Numbered from the stretch's first letter, positions 45,553 through 54,829 are shown. The stretch is DNA of 55,354 nt from UBA6109 sp035366835 (GCA_035366835.1 DAOSIS010000022.1:1-55354); one strand, 5' to 3'. Program-made: numbers and translations. The notes: a model not told the origin generated them from the letters alone.

Positions 45553-45845
45553 CGAAAAGATTTAGCCATTTCCGAACCTTTCTATATCCATCTGTACCGT
45601 CATTCGTTTTTCAACCCTAACCCGTCGAGGCATCGCGGATGGCCGGTCCCGTTCACGCCTTGTCGTCGCGAGGCACGAAGTGCCGCGGCGATCTCCCTTT
45701 TTGTTCTTGCAGCCGCAGCGCGGCAATCTCTCTTGTTACTACCCTGCATTCTTCTCAGTCATTCCCACGGAGGCGCGAATCCAGCGTCACCGACCCGGCG
45801 CCGACGACGCCCGGCCCAGTCATTCCCGCGCAGGCGGGAATCCGA
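45477..45845. repeat. Cluster of short palindromic repeats (GTCATTCCCGC family and relatives)
   Basis: Three copies of the motif GTCATTCCCGCNNNNGCGGGAATCC occur at 45477-45503, 45758-45784 (degenerate) and 45819-45845, and a split copy is at 36364. Another common palindrome, TCGTCGCGAGGCACGAAGTG followed by CCGCGGCGATCTC, lies at 45663-45695. The 45315-45936 gap has no convincing gene beyond these repeats and the MITE-like element. Confidence 0.75.
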
Positions 45846-45936
45846 TTCCTCGATCAGGAGATTGACCGAATGGTATCGCAACGTGCGTTCCTTCTATCAC
45901 AGGACAGCAGACAGTTTGACTGAAGGAGGATTGGAC

Positions 45937-46400
45937 ATGGATAAAGATCGTCCTGCACGCATTACCAATGCGGCCATCGAAAGCCGTATCTTTCATATCC
46001 GCGGACAAAAGGTCATGCTCGATGATGCCGATTACAGGAGGAGGTGGATTCTTTGAGTTTCCCGAATGGAATGTCAAAGAAATCAAGGAGAGCGGAAGGC
46101 GGTATCTGCCTTATGCTTTTACCGAACAGGGTGTTGCCATGCTCTCCGGCATTCTGAACAGCGAAACAGTCATTCAAGCCGATATTACCATCGTGAGGGC
46201 CTTTGGCCAGCTTCGCCAGTTACTGGCATCCCATGCCGACTTGGCGTGCAAGCTTGACGACCTTGAAAAGAAATACGATGCCCAATTCAAGATCGTCTTC
46301 GACGCCTTCGCGAGCTGATGACCCCGCCGGCCAAGCTGCGGCGGAAGATCGGTTTCGACGAAGGCAGAAAAGATAATAACTCATCGAAAACAGAACCAAA
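45937..46400 (+). pseudogene. Decayed ORF6N-domain (phage-type) gene
   Basis: A good ribosome site (GAAGGAGG) and ATG at 45937 start ITNAAIESRIFHIRGQKVML, the ORF6N N-terminus, which then stops at 46056. The middle (the usual LAELYGV...FPEDFMF part) is missing. The C-terminal half continues in another frame to 46318 (RYLPYAFTEQGVAMLSGILN and LEKKYDAQFKIVFDAF). The final MTPPAKLRRKIGF is in a third frame from 46318. A deletion and two frame changes make this a clear pseudogene. It marks the left edge of the AT-richer CRISPR effector block. Confidence 0.85.
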
Positions 46401-46417
46401 AGAAGGAGAGAATAAAA

Positions 46418-47113
46418 ATGTGCAACCAACCTAAATACATAGTCACATTGGAAGTAGGGGGACCAGTAGCAATGTTTGCACGTCCGGATACAGGTGGGAC
46501 TCCAACGAGCTATCCGGTGCCGACTTGGTCTGCGGCGAAAGGAATTTTCGAATCAATTGCTTTTCTTGCAGATGGCGCAGCTTGGATTTGTCCGACAAAG
46601 GTTGAAGTCTGTCGCCGGACAGATGAGCCCGGTGGGTTCATCTCTTTTCAGCGATATACGACAAATTATGGTGGCCCTTTGCGTAAGGCAGACTTGATGC
46701 GCGACGGCACCAACATGCAGTTCTTTGCCACTACTTTAAGCCATGTCTGCTATCGGCTGTATGGCGTCATTTTAAGTTCTGGCTGGAAAAAAGAGAATAA
46801 TCCTCGGCACCATTTGGAGGATCTTTTCAATCGACGATTGCGGCGCGGCGAATGTTTCCGCACGCCCTGTCTCGGATGGAGCGAGTTTACCTGTTCATAT
46901 TGGGGGCCGTTTCGCGAAGGCGTTACCGAACGAGACACCTCTTTATCCATGAAGATCCCTTCGATGCTCTTTGATGTCTGGGATAACCCGATCTGCGGCC
47001 GCTACAAACCCCAGTTCCGTCAAGATCAGGAAATCAGGGAAGGTACCCTTAGATATGAGGTTCCGGACGCGTGGTTTCCGGAAAAATGTAAGGGGGTGAT
47101 TGCAGATGCTTAG
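46418..47113 (+). CDS. cas5c: Cas5 (type I-C, crRNA-processing Cas5d/Cas5c)
   Basis: A 231-residue RAMP protein. Family features are FARPDTGGTPTSYPVPTWSA near residues 21-40 and the GECFRTPCLGWSEFTCSYWG segment near 143-162, which corresponds to the YLGxREF region of Cas5d. In type I-C, Cas5 replaces Cas6 as the pre-crRNA endonuclease; no cas6 is present, which fits. The ribosome site is AAGGAGAG. It is clearly more AT-rich than flanking chromosomal genes. Cas8c starts inside its last codons (8-bp overlap). Confidence 0.85.
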   Translation: MCNQPKYIVTLEVGGPVAMFARPDTGGTPTSYPVPTWSAAKGIFESIAFLADGAAWICPTKVEVCRRTDEPGGFISFQRYTTNYGGPLRKADLMRDGTNMQFFATTLSHVCYRLYGVILSSGWKKENNPRHHLEDLFNRRLRRGECFRTPCLGWSEFTCSYWGPFREGVTERDTSLSMKIPSMLFDVWDNPICGRYKPQFRQDQEIREGTLRYEVPDAWFPEKCKGVIADA

Positions 47114-49358
47114 TGAACTCTTGACTATTGAGAGAGGAATGGCCCAAGCAGGGATAACAATGACCTTACGCCATCCGGAATTCAAAGCAGCTTCAACCCA
47201 AAAGCCGACACTACACGCGCTTCTTGATGTGCATGGACAAATTAAGAGAGTGAGAGTTATACCGAGGTCACGACTTGAGAATACACCATTGTGGAAGTTG
47301 GCGGAAGGCCAGAAGAACAGCTTCCCGTTCGTGCAACCGAAATCGCTTTGGGATGATGCGACAATAGAGGCGTGGAAAGAAGGACTTGGTGAGAGGCCAA
47401 GTAACGATGAAAAAAGACAGAATCTTCTTCGGATAGCTCCGGCAGCTAAAACCCGTTCCGATAAGTTGGGCGAGTGGGCATCCGGGGGAATGATAAAGGC
47501 ATTGCGCAAGAGAATAGAAATCCTCAAGGAGCTGGAAAATACGGATGTCGCTGCCGTGCCTGCCGCAATCAAACGTTTTCTCTCGGCAATTGATAGAGAA
47601 AGCGGAGGGGATCCTATCAGACTGACGAGGGGGATATCTGATTTATTGATCGAAGAGCTCCGAGTTTCAACCGATACCGATCTCGTCGAAGCGGCAATTG
47701 CCATTCTTACCGAATCCTCTGCCGCCAAAGGAGGGGCACTATATTTCGATGCTGAAGGTGATTTCCCGATTTCTCTGCTTGACCGTCAGATTGAAGACCC
47801 GCTCTGCAAACATCTGAGACAAATCGATCTTGAAAAGGCTATTAGGTTGGGCCAGACTGGAATATGCGGCATCACGGGCGAGGCCGGCCCTCTTGTAGTT
47901 GGTAATTTCTCGCAACCTAACCTCCCTTATACAGGACAATCTTTCCTTTATGCGCGAAATGACGCAATCCCGGCTACATCGCGTTACGGCAAATCGTCAG
48001 CGGCATCCATACCGGTGGGGTATATGACTGATATTCGGTTGCGGGCTGCTGTCGAAGCCCTTAGTAGCAAATGCAGAGAGGGCAAGACATGGCGGGGAAT
48101 ACCCAGTGAGATACCGAAGCAAAATGATTTATTGCTCGCATTTGTTGTCGAAGCCTTGGAGGAATCAATAGCGAACCTGCTGGCGGATGATAGTGAAAAA
48201 GAGAATTTTTCCGAAGAAGGATCGACCTCTCCTACTGCAACAGATTCGATAGCCGCTTTTGAGAAAAGGACGGAGAGGTTGATCAAGGCTCTCGAAGCAA
48301 AGGTACATGCTGACTGGCGCAATACATCTGTCCACCTGATCATAATCAGGGCAGTGGATGAAGGGAATCGTAAGGCCGTATATGCAGGGATCCCAACAGC
48401 CGCCGGTGTATACGACGCGGCCACTGAATGGATAGAGGGTGAACGGAACATACCGGATTGGCTTAATGTGAAAATTCGGCGAAAAGATGAACCCAACCCG
48501 CATTTACTCAAGGCGCTGCATATCGCCCCGCTTGGCTTGATAAAGTTCAGCAAGCAAATCTTTTTGCACAATGGAAAGCGCCCTGCGGGGAAAAAGAAGG
48601 AACAACCTGGGATTCCCGCATCGGAAGCATTGAGGCTGTTCTTGGATGTAAAGGAGAATAGTGGCCTCGTCCAAAGAAGCAGAATCGAACGGATTCTTCG
48701 CTTGGCTTTGGCCAGACGAACTGCGCTTATCAAAGAGGCTAGTCACACGCAACGGCGCGGATGGGCTGACCCGCGCACTTATGATTCTTATGAGGCCATG
48801 CGAACGCTGACGCTTTTCGGAGTACTGCTTCATAAACTTAACCGGAAAAAGGAGGAGTACATGACTGGTACCGCATTCATGCTCGGACAACTACTGGCGG
48901 CCGCCGATGCCGTTCATGCAGGGTATTGTGCGGATGTTCGGGGCGGATCTCTCCCTCCCTCCCTTCTTGGCAACCAGGTTCTGATCATGGCACAGGCGTC
49001 GCCGGCAAAGGCGCTAGCGGTTCTTGGATCTCGCTGGAAACCGTATGCTGGATGGGCAAAGAAGAAGTCTGACTATGAGATACCAAGAGAGTTCTTAAAT
49101 GAAGATGGAAGTTGGAAGAAGAGGGCTGACTTTGCAAATGACCAAAAGCGGCAGGAGCTTGAAAGGTCCTTTTCCATTGCCATAGCAATCATCCAAAGTC
49201 GAAGAGTTGAAAAGATCGCCCACGAGTTGAATGAAAAATTGTCGGTCAAATGTGACGATGTCTTTCGGGCTGAGCTGTTGCTGGGGTACATGGCTGGAAT
49301 ACCCGGGAAACAAAAAGTTGATGCAGAGAACCCAAACACCAATGAAAAGGAGGACTGA
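47106..49358 (+). CDS. cas8c: Cas8c large subunit (Csd1-like), long and divergent
   Basis: A 750-residue protein, longer than usual Cas8c (about 570-640). It lies exactly between cas5 and cas7, with an 8-bp overlap to cas5. The N-terminus (MLSELLTIERGMAQAG) and the C-terminal helical region (FMLGQLLAAADAVHAG onward) fit Csd1. The start is the ATG at 47106 behind AGGGGGTGA; a TTG at 47100 is possible. The large subunit recognises PAM and helps recruit Cas3. The C-terminal part is also made as Cas11c from an internal start at 48861. Confidence 0.82.
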   Translation: MLSELLTIERGMAQAGITMTLRHPEFKAASTQKPTLHALLDVHGQIKRVRVIPRSRLENTPLWKLAEGQKNSFPFVQPKSLWDDATIEAWKEGLGERPSNDEKRQNLLRIAPAAKTRSDKLGEWASGGMIKALRKRIEILKELENTDVAAVPAAIKRFLSAIDRESGGDPIRLTRGISDLLIEELRVSTDTDLVEAAIAILTESSAAKGGALYFDAEGDFPISLLDRQIEDPLCKHLRQIDLEKAIRLGQTGICGITGEAGPLVVGNFSQPNLPYTGQSFLYARNDAIPATSRYGKSSAASIPVGYMTDIRLRAAVEALSSKCREGKTWRGIPSEIPKQNDLLLAFVVEALEESIANLLADDSEKENFSEEGSTSPTATDSIAAFEKRTERLIKALEAKVHADWRNTSVHLIIIRAVDEGNRKAVYAGIPTAAGVYDAATEWIEGERNIPDWLNVKIRRKDEPNPHLLKALHIAPLGLIKFSKQIFLHNGKRPAGKKKEQPGIPASEALRLFLDVKENSGLVQRSRIERILRLALARRTALIKEASHTQRRGWADPRTYDSYEAMRTLTLFGVLLHKLNRKKEEYMTGTAFMLGQLLAAADAVHAGYCADVRGGSLPPSLLGNQVLIMAQASPAKALAVLGSRWKPYAGWAKKKSDYEIPREFLNEDGSWKKRADFANDQKRQELERSFSIAIAIIQSRRVEKIAHELNEKLSVKCDDVFRAELLLGYMAGIPGKQKVDAENPNTNEKED
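48861..49358 (+). CDS. cas11c: Internal in-frame Cas11c small subunit within cas8c
   Basis: Inside cas8c, AAAAAGGAGGAGTAC stands immediately before an in-frame ATG at 48861, a stronger ribosome site than those of the annotated cas genes here. Translation from it would give 165 residues of the C-terminal helical region (MTGTAFMLGQLLAAADAVHA onward). Type I-C systems are known to make Cas11c this way, and the position and size agree. The sequence directly shows the site; production is inferred. Confidence 0.75.
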   Translation: MTGTAFMLGQLLAAADAVHAGYCADVRGGSLPPSLLGNQVLIMAQASPAKALAVLGSRWKPYAGWAKKKSDYEIPREFLNEDGSWKKRADFANDQKRQELERSFSIAIAIIQSRRVEKIAHELNEKLSVKCDDVFRAELLLGYMAGIPGKQKVDAENPNTNEKED

Positions 49359-49361
49359 TCA

Positions 49362-50399
49362 ATGGAACCTGATAGGAAAAACATGAATGCGCCGTTTAAT
49401 AGAGGTACCGGTCTACTCATCATCGAAGTCAGACAGAGCAACCCCAACGGTGACCCGGATTCCGAGGGCGAACCGCGAACGATTGATACAGACGGTCGCG
49501 GGTTGATTTCTCCAGTTTCATTCAAACGCAAACTTCGCGATCTTGTGGCAGATAAAGATGGATTCGCCTGGCTGACCGCCAAGGAAACATTTAAACTCGA
49601 AGGCGAACAAGACACACGGACTATTATCCACAATACGAGACGCGGTCTTGATCATCCTGTTGAAAAAAAGGAAATCAAAGCAAAATACAACATTTTGGAG
49701 ACACGGTTTCGTGACCGCGATGTAATCGAAAAGATGGATGCCTTTAAATTTTCCGCCGAATTTTGGGACGCCCGCATATTTGGAAATACATTTCTTGAGA
49801 GCCTTAAAGAAAAGGACGACAAGAATAAAACAAAAGGAACATCAACCAAAGAGCAAAAGAAGAATGACTTAGAGAAGTTCGAGAAACGTAGCCATTTCAT
49901 AAACACCGGCGTCGTGCAATTTGGGTCAGGAATCAGTATCGCTCCAATCACGGTGATCAGAGAGACATGGACTAACAAAGCAGGGGTGGAAAAAGATAAG
50001 GACCGTGGTATGGCACCGCTTGCTTGGCGCGTCGTGCCTCATGGCCTCTATGCCATGCCTTTCTTCGTGAATCCTTGCTTGGCGCTAAAGACGGGATGCG
50101 GTTTTAACGACCTTAAACTTTTACAGTTTATGATACCACATGCGTACAGCCTCAATCCTTCTGTATCAAGACCCCATGTTGAAATTCGCCATGCTTGGTA
50201 TGCCGAACACAAATCACCGCTTGGCTCCTGTCCGGACTCGCTGATCATTGATGCCTTGACACCAAAGAAAACCAAGGGTCGTTTAGACGAACCCTCCACG
50301 TCTATAGCGGATTATGATCCGATTCCCCCAACGCTAGAAAATGACATACGGAAGCGTTTGGGAAATTTTGACGATTTATGCACAAAGCAGTGGAGCTGA
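49362..50399 (+). CDS. cas7c: Cas7 (Csd2) backbone subunit
   Basis: A 345-residue Cas7-family RAMP protein. The hallmark NPNGDPDSEGEPRTIDTDGR is near residues 29-48, and the thumb-type FGSGISIAPITVIRETWTNK near 188-207. It coats the crRNA in six or seven copies within Cascade. It is longer than common Csd2 (about 290) and has a lysine-rich insertion around residues 145-170 (KEKDDKNKTKGTSTKEQKK). It starts three bases after the cas8c stop. Confidence 0.9.
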   Translation: MEPDRKNMNAPFNRGTGLLIIEVRQSNPNGDPDSEGEPRTIDTDGRGLISPVSFKRKLRDLVADKDGFAWLTAKETFKLEGEQDTRTIIHNTRRGLDHPVEKKEIKAKYNILETRFRDRDVIEKMDAFKFSAEFWDARIFGNTFLESLKEKDDKNKTKGTSTKEQKKNDLEKFEKRSHFINTGVVQFGSGISIAPITVIRETWTNKAGVEKDKDRGMAPLAWRVVPHGLYAMPFFVNPCLALKTGCGFNDLKLLQFMIPHAYSLNPSVSRPHVEIRHAWYAEHKSPLGSCPDSLIIDALTPKKTKGRLDEPSTSIADYDPIPPTLENDIRKRLGNFDDLCTKQWS

Positions 50400-50402
50400 A
50401 GA

Positions 50403-52658
50403 ATGTGTATTGATCCCAAGCGCCAAATCCCGTTAGCTCATTCACCACCCCCCGGACAGGAATTGGGAGATCCATATGCAAGGCATGTTGATGCTGTGAG
50501 ATGTAGAGCGCGACGACATGCAGAAGAAATGCTTCGTTATGCTAATGATCCACCGGCAGGGCTCTTAGATGCTATTGAAGCCGGAGCCACTTTCCATGAC
50601 TTGGGGAAACTGGATCCTGATATCCAGAATGAGCTACATAAGGGCCGGGGTAGCAAGCTTCGATGGGACCATATTGATGCAGGGGTTGCACACCTATCGT
50701 CTCTCCAAAGCTGGATGGCCGCTTGGTTGGTTCGGGCACATCATGCCCCGGGACTCCCCCAAAAGATCGAACACTTCGATCCTGACGGGGTAGGACGGCG
50801 TCTGCGAGGTCGTCGTTACGATATCGCACCAAAGGAAAAACACGATGAGCAAATCCGGCGGACTGACTCATTTATCAATCAATATCTTGCCGGGCACGAA
50901 GCAGCAGTTGGCGCGTTCACTACCAAAAAGCAACGGCCTATCCATGGATTGACAATGAGGCTGGCTCTTTCCTGCCTTGTTGACGCCGACCACACAGACA
51001 GCGCTTTTTATGATAGCGGTCAAGCTCCGCCTGATCCTCCGGAAGCCCTGTGGGAAAAACGTCTTCATGCTCTTTGTGAGTACGTTACCGGACTACCACC
51101 CGGCCTAATCGATTCCGAGCGGTCACGGAACCAGCGGCGAAATGAATTTTTTCAAGCGTGCCTGAATTCAAAGCTGTCAGAGCACATTGTGGCTTGTGAG
51201 GGTGCCGTAGGACTCGGCAAAACGACTGCCGTGACAGCCTATCTGATCCGCAGGGCCAAGGAAGAAGGACTTAGACGATTACTGATTGTTGCACCTTACA
51301 CAAACATCCTCACCCAAACGGCCGCCCGTCTGCGGAAGGCTCTTGTTTTACCCGGCGAAAATCCGTATGAAGTGGTTGTCGAGCATCACCATCGGGCGGA
51401 CTTTTCAAATATTGAGGACCGTGATCTAGCAGTCCTTTGGCGCGCTCCAATAATTGTCACAACAGCCGTCAGTTTTTTTGAGACACTTGCTTCGTGTCAC
51501 CCCGCAAATCTCCGCAAGCTTCATGCAATTCCCGGCAGCGTAATTTTTATTGATGAAGCCCATGCGGCTTTGCCGATAAAACTATGGCCTCAAAACTGGA
51601 AATGGATTCGTGAGCTTGCCGAGAGATGGGGATGCCGATTCGTCTTTGCAAGCGGCTCACTTATGCGCTTTTGGGAACATAAGGAGATCGTTGATCAACC
51701 GATTACACTTCCAGATCTGTTACCACGTGAACAAGCGGTAGATGTGATGACGGATGAGCAACAACGTGTGAAGTTCTATCAGGTTAAGAGAGGACACGTC
51801 ATAGAGATATCGGAACTGCTCGATATGGTAAACAGTGAAGCCGGACCACGCTTGGTGATCTTAAATACTGTTCAGAACGCTGCTGTGATCGCCAAAACAC
51901 TACGTGAGTCCGGAATGGATGTTCTTCATCTTTCAACAGCTCTAACACCTCGTGATCGTTCAGTCATTTTCCAGAAAATAGAAAAAAAACTTGAAACAAA
52001 GAACTTTCAAGACTGGACGTTGGTGGCAACCAGCTGTGTCGAAGCCGGGGTCGACTTTTCTTTTCGGTGTGCATTTCGTGAGAGATTTTGCGTGGCTTCA
52101 ACCATCCAAGTTGGCGGACGAATCAACCGCCACGGGGAATATACGGAAGTTGACGGCGGTAAAGTCTATGATTTTGCACTCACAGGAAAAGGAATCACAC
52201 AGCATCCAGCAGCCAGCGGATCGTCTGATATCTTGCGAGATCTAATGGGTAAAAATATGCTCAATACCCATAGCCCGGCCGATATAGTCACCTTGGCCAT
52301 GACCGAGCTCAGGCGTCAGGGAAGCTTATCAAACGATTTTCTAAAAGCAGAGTCGGAACGTGATTATCCAAGAGTGAACGAATTAGGAAAGGTCATTGAC
52401 GCAGACACGCGCTTCGTTATCGTCGATCCTCATCTTAGGTGTCTTATTGAAGATAGGAGACCAGTAAATTTCAAGACACTCCTTGATGGCAGCGTTCAGT
52501 TGTGGGCACAAAAGATTGAGAAATTGCGGTTGGATAAGTTGCCCGGGCGAGGCGAAATCTATGTTTGGAATTATGATTATGAGCCTGATTTCTTGGGCTA
52601 TATGAAAGGCGTTCTGAAGATGGAAGATTTTATATCATCTGGAGGAGCCATTATTTAA
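50403..52658 (+). CDS. cas3: Cas3 HD nuclease-helicase
   Basis: A 751-residue protein. The HD nuclease comes first: His28, HDLGK at residues 65-69, and RAHHAPGLP and DADHTDS further on. The superfamily 2 helicase follows: Walker A GAVGLGKTTA, FIDEAHAAL, SGS in place of the usual SAT (FASGSLMRF), and motif VI QVGGRINRHGE. It degrades target DNA after Cascade binding. Its place after cas7 and before cas4 is unusual, since typical I-C loci have cas3 first. It starts three bases past the cas7 stop. Confidence 0.92.
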   Translation: MCIDPKRQIPLAHSPPPGQELGDPYARHVDAVRCRARRHAEEMLRYANDPPAGLLDAIEAGATFHDLGKLDPDIQNELHKGRGSKLRWDHIDAGVAHLSSLQSWMAAWLVRAHHAPGLPQKIEHFDPDGVGRRLRGRRYDIAPKEKHDEQIRRTDSFINQYLAGHEAAVGAFTTKKQRPIHGLTMRLALSCLVDADHTDSAFYDSGQAPPDPPEALWEKRLHALCEYVTGLPPGLIDSERSRNQRRNEFFQACLNSKLSEHIVACEGAVGLGKTTAVTAYLIRRAKEEGLRRLLIVAPYTNILTQTAARLRKALVLPGENPYEVVVEHHHRADFSNIEDRDLAVLWRAPIIVTTAVSFFETLASCHPANLRKLHAIPGSVIFIDEAHAALPIKLWPQNWKWIRELAERWGCRFVFASGSLMRFWEHKEIVDQPITLPDLLPREQAVDVMTDEQQRVKFYQVKRGHVIEISELLDMVNSEAGPRLVILNTVQNAAVIAKTLRESGMDVLHLSTALTPRDRSVIFQKIEKKLETKNFQDWTLVATSCVEAGVDFSFRCAFRERFCVASTIQVGGRINRHGEYTEVDGGKVYDFALTGKGITQHPAASGSSDILRDLMGKNMLNTHSPADIVTLAMTELRRQGSLSNDFLKAESERDYPRVNELGKVIDADTRFVIVDPHLRCLIEDRRPVNFKTLLDGSVQLWAQKIEKLRLDKLPGRGEIYVWNYDYEPDFLGYMKGVLKMEDFISSGGAII

Positions 52659-52730
52659 TGCTGCACCATGGTATTAAACTTACAGCGATATTCGTGTAAT
52701 CTTGAAGGCCTTAACCATGAAAAGCTAAAA

Positions 52731-52966
52731 AGCCCCACCTCCTGCCATCTGAGAAACATCTTCACCGAGGGGGAGTTGGACGAGAGGGCAACTTGTAAGG
52801 ATTTTTTACAAGCTCAAACCGAGGGAGACAAATGGGCGGAATGCACTGGGCCGTCCACGGTCAAACAGCCGTCGGCGCGCCGTCCGAGGTGGAACGGCAC
52901 TGCCTGGATGCCGTCGAGGAAATCAAACGAATTTCCGAACCCCCGAAACGAGGACGCAGGAAATGA
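52731..52966 (+). pseudogene. Decayed RhuM-family gene at the effector/adaptation junction
   Basis: From 52731 a frame reads HLRNIFTEGELDERATCKDF then LQAQTEGDK, matching the N-terminal part of RhuM (virulence/phage-type) proteins. After a deletion, MHWAVHGQTA, like the later RhuM HWAVHGHTA segment, appears in another frame from 52841. That frame runs on as EVERHCLDAVEEIKRISEPP and ends at 52966, overlapping the cas4 ATG by four bases. The last part may be the tail of a lost gene that was once coupled to cas4. GC content rises here, marking the right edge of the AT-richer block. Confidence 0.7.
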
Positions 52967-53607
52967 CCGACGACCCGGCGGACAACCTTCTGATGATCTC
53001 GGCCCTGCAGCACTATGCCTTTTGTCCCCGCCAGTGCGCCCTGATCCATGTCGAACAGACCTGGGCGGAGAGCGGCAGAACGGCAGAGGGCCGGATCATG
53101 CACGAGCATGTACACGATGAAGGACGGGAGTCGCGGAATGACATACGGATCGAGCGCGGCGTGCCGCTCCGGTCGCTCCGCCTGGGGCTGATCGGCAAGG
53201 CCGACGTCGTCGAATTTCACCGGCAGGTGGACGGTTCCTGGCTTCCCTTTCCTGTCGAGTATAAGCGGGGAAAACCCAAGGCGGACGACTGCGACAAGGT
53301 CCAGCTCTGCGCCCAGGCGATCTGCCTGGAGGAAATGCTTGATGCTGCGATTCCTGAGGGGGCGCTCTTCTATGGCCAGACGCGGCGCCGACTCGACGTC
53401 GTTTTCGATGAAGCCCTGCGGCGGAAAACGGAGGAGACCGCCCGTTGCGCCCAAGAACTCATCGCCTCGGGCCGGACGCCGCCCCCGGTTTATGCAAAAC
53501 GTTGCGAGAGTTGCTCGCTCATGGCCGAATGCCTGCCGAAGACGATTCAGAAGCGCCGTTCGGTGAAGGGCTATCTGGCACGGGTCTTGGGAAGCGAGGA
53601 GTCGTAG
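52963..53607 (+). CDS. cas4: Cas4 exonuclease
   Basis: A 214-residue RecB-fold nuclease with a 4Fe-4S cluster: the first cysteine is Cys21 (HYAFCPRQC) and three C-terminal cysteines are in CESCSLMAEC. The nuclease core includes GKADVVEFH and VEYKRGKPKADD with the catalytic lysine. Cas4 trims prespacers and selects PAM and orientation for Cas1-Cas2. It is GC-rich like the chromosome, unlike the effector genes before it. A four-base overlap with the remnant frame upstream suggests ancestral coupling. Confidence 0.93.
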   Translation: MTDDPADNLLMISALQHYAFCPRQCALIHVEQTWAESGRTAEGRIMHEHVHDEGRESRNDIRIERGVPLRSLRLGLIGKADVVEFHRQVDGSWLPFPVEYKRGKPKADDCDKVQLCAQAICLEEMLDAAIPEGALFYGQTRRRLDVVFDEALRRKTEETARCAQELIASGRTPPPVYAKRCESCSLMAECLPKTIQKRRSVKGYLARVLGSEES

Positions 53608-53797
53608 CGTAAATTGGGTAATGGCGGCGTTGAAGTAGGTAATGAATTGGGTGATGGGCAAAGGAGACGCTGACAGGAAGCGTAATCATACCCGGTGAAC
53701 CCGATAATCGCGGTGCAGTCGCGTGGCAGCAAACGTGATTGCAGCCGCCACATCAGGAATCCGGTCAGAAATGGATTGACGCGGAGTCGGAGAAGCC
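53608..53797. other. Unusual 190-bp gap between cas4 and cas1
   Basis: cas4 and cas1 normally abut. This spacer holds short repeats of TGGGTAATG (53617-53625 and a near copy near 53644), no good frame and no clear hairpin. It looks like inserted or decayed DNA. Confidence 0.55.
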
Positions 53798-54829
53798 ATG
53801 AAGAAGCACTTGAACACCCTTTTCGTCACGACGCAGGGCGCATATCTGGCCAAAGAGGGAGAGACGGTCGTCGTCAAGGTGGAAAAGGAGATTCGTCTCC
53901 GTCTGCCCGTCCACACGCTCGGCGGTATCGTATGCTTCGGCAACGTGTCGTGCAGTCCCTTTCTGATGGGGTTTTGCGCGGAAAACGGCGTGGGGGTCAG
54001 CTTCCTCACGGAGAAGGGCCGCTTTCTGGCCCGCGTGCAGGGGCCGGTTTCGGGGAATGTTCTCCTGCGCCGGGAACAGTACCGCAAAGCGGACGATCCG
54101 CGGGCCTCGGCGGCGGTCGCCAAGGCGCTGTTGATCGGTAAGATCGCCAACGGCCGGACGGTTCTTCAGAGGGCCTTGCGGGATCATGCGGAGAAGATGA
54201 ACGCCGGAGAGGTCGAAATTGCCGTCAAGCGTCTCGGGAATCATCTGGATCTGCTGAGCCGGGATTACCCGCTGGAGGAAGTGCGCGGTTTCGAGGGCGA
54301 CGCGGCGCACGTCTATTTCGGCGTCTTCGATCATCTGATTGTCGCCCAGAAGGGGGATTTCGCGTTCGCCGAACGGAACCGCAGGCCGCCCCTGGACAAC
54401 GTCAATTGTCTGCTGTCGTTCATCTATACGCTCCTCGTCCATGACGTCCGATCGGCGCTGGAAGGAGTCGGTTTGGACCCGGCCGTGGGTTTCCTGCACC
54501 GCGACCGGCCGGGGAGGCCGAGCCTGGCCTTGGATCTGATGGAGGAGTTCAGGCCTTTTCTGGCCGACCGGCTGGTTCTTTCTCTCATCAACCTGCGCAG
54601 GGTGCAGGCGAAGGACTTTCAGAGGACGGAGACCGGGGCGGTATCGATGGATGACGACGCCCGCAAGACGGTCCTTGTTGCCTACCAGGAGCGGAAGCAG
54701 GAGGAGATCGTCCATCCCTTCTTGGATGAGAAGGTGTCGATTGGGATCCTATTTCACATCCAGGCGCTGCTGCTGGCGCGGCACCTGCGGGGCGATCTGG
54801 ACGGCTATCCGCCGTTCGTCTGGAAATGA
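53798..54829 (+). CDS. cas1: Cas1 integrase
   Basis: A 343-residue Cas1 of the I-C type. The N-terminal beta domain includes LPVHTLGGIVCFGNV. Metal-site residues are suggested by the glutamate in RGFEGDAAHVYF, the histidine in DPAVGFLHRDRPGRPSLALD and the acidic residues in DLMEEFRPF. Together with Cas2 it inserts spacers at the leader end. It is followed by cas2 after 16 bp. Confidence 0.96.
   Translation: MKKHLNTLFVTTQGAYLAKEGETVVVKVEKEIRLRLPVHTLGGIVCFGNVSCSPFLMGFCAENGVGVSFLTEKGRFLARVQGPVSGNVLLRREQYRKADDPRASAAVAKALLIGKIANGRTVLQRALRDHAEKMNAGEVEIAVKRLGNHLDLLSRDYPLEEVRGFEGDAAHVYFGVFDHLIVAQKGDFAFAERNRRPPLDNVNCLLSFIYTLLVHDVRSALEGVGLDPAVGFLHRDRPGRPSLALDLMEEFRPFLADRLVLSLINLRRVQAKDFQRTETGAVSMDDDARKTVLVAYQERKQEEIVHPFLDEKVSIGILFHIQALLLARHLRGDLDGYPPFVWK

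Noticed and set aside
45639..45923. Short open frames in the repeat-rich gap before the CRISPR locus.
   Set aside because: They run through palindromic repeats, have no ribosome sites and match no family.
46418..52658. Type I-B or I-G assignment of the CRISPR effector genes.
   Set aside because: There is no cas6, Cas5 has the Cas5d features, the repeat has the I-C form, and a Cas11c internal start is present in the Cas8 gene.
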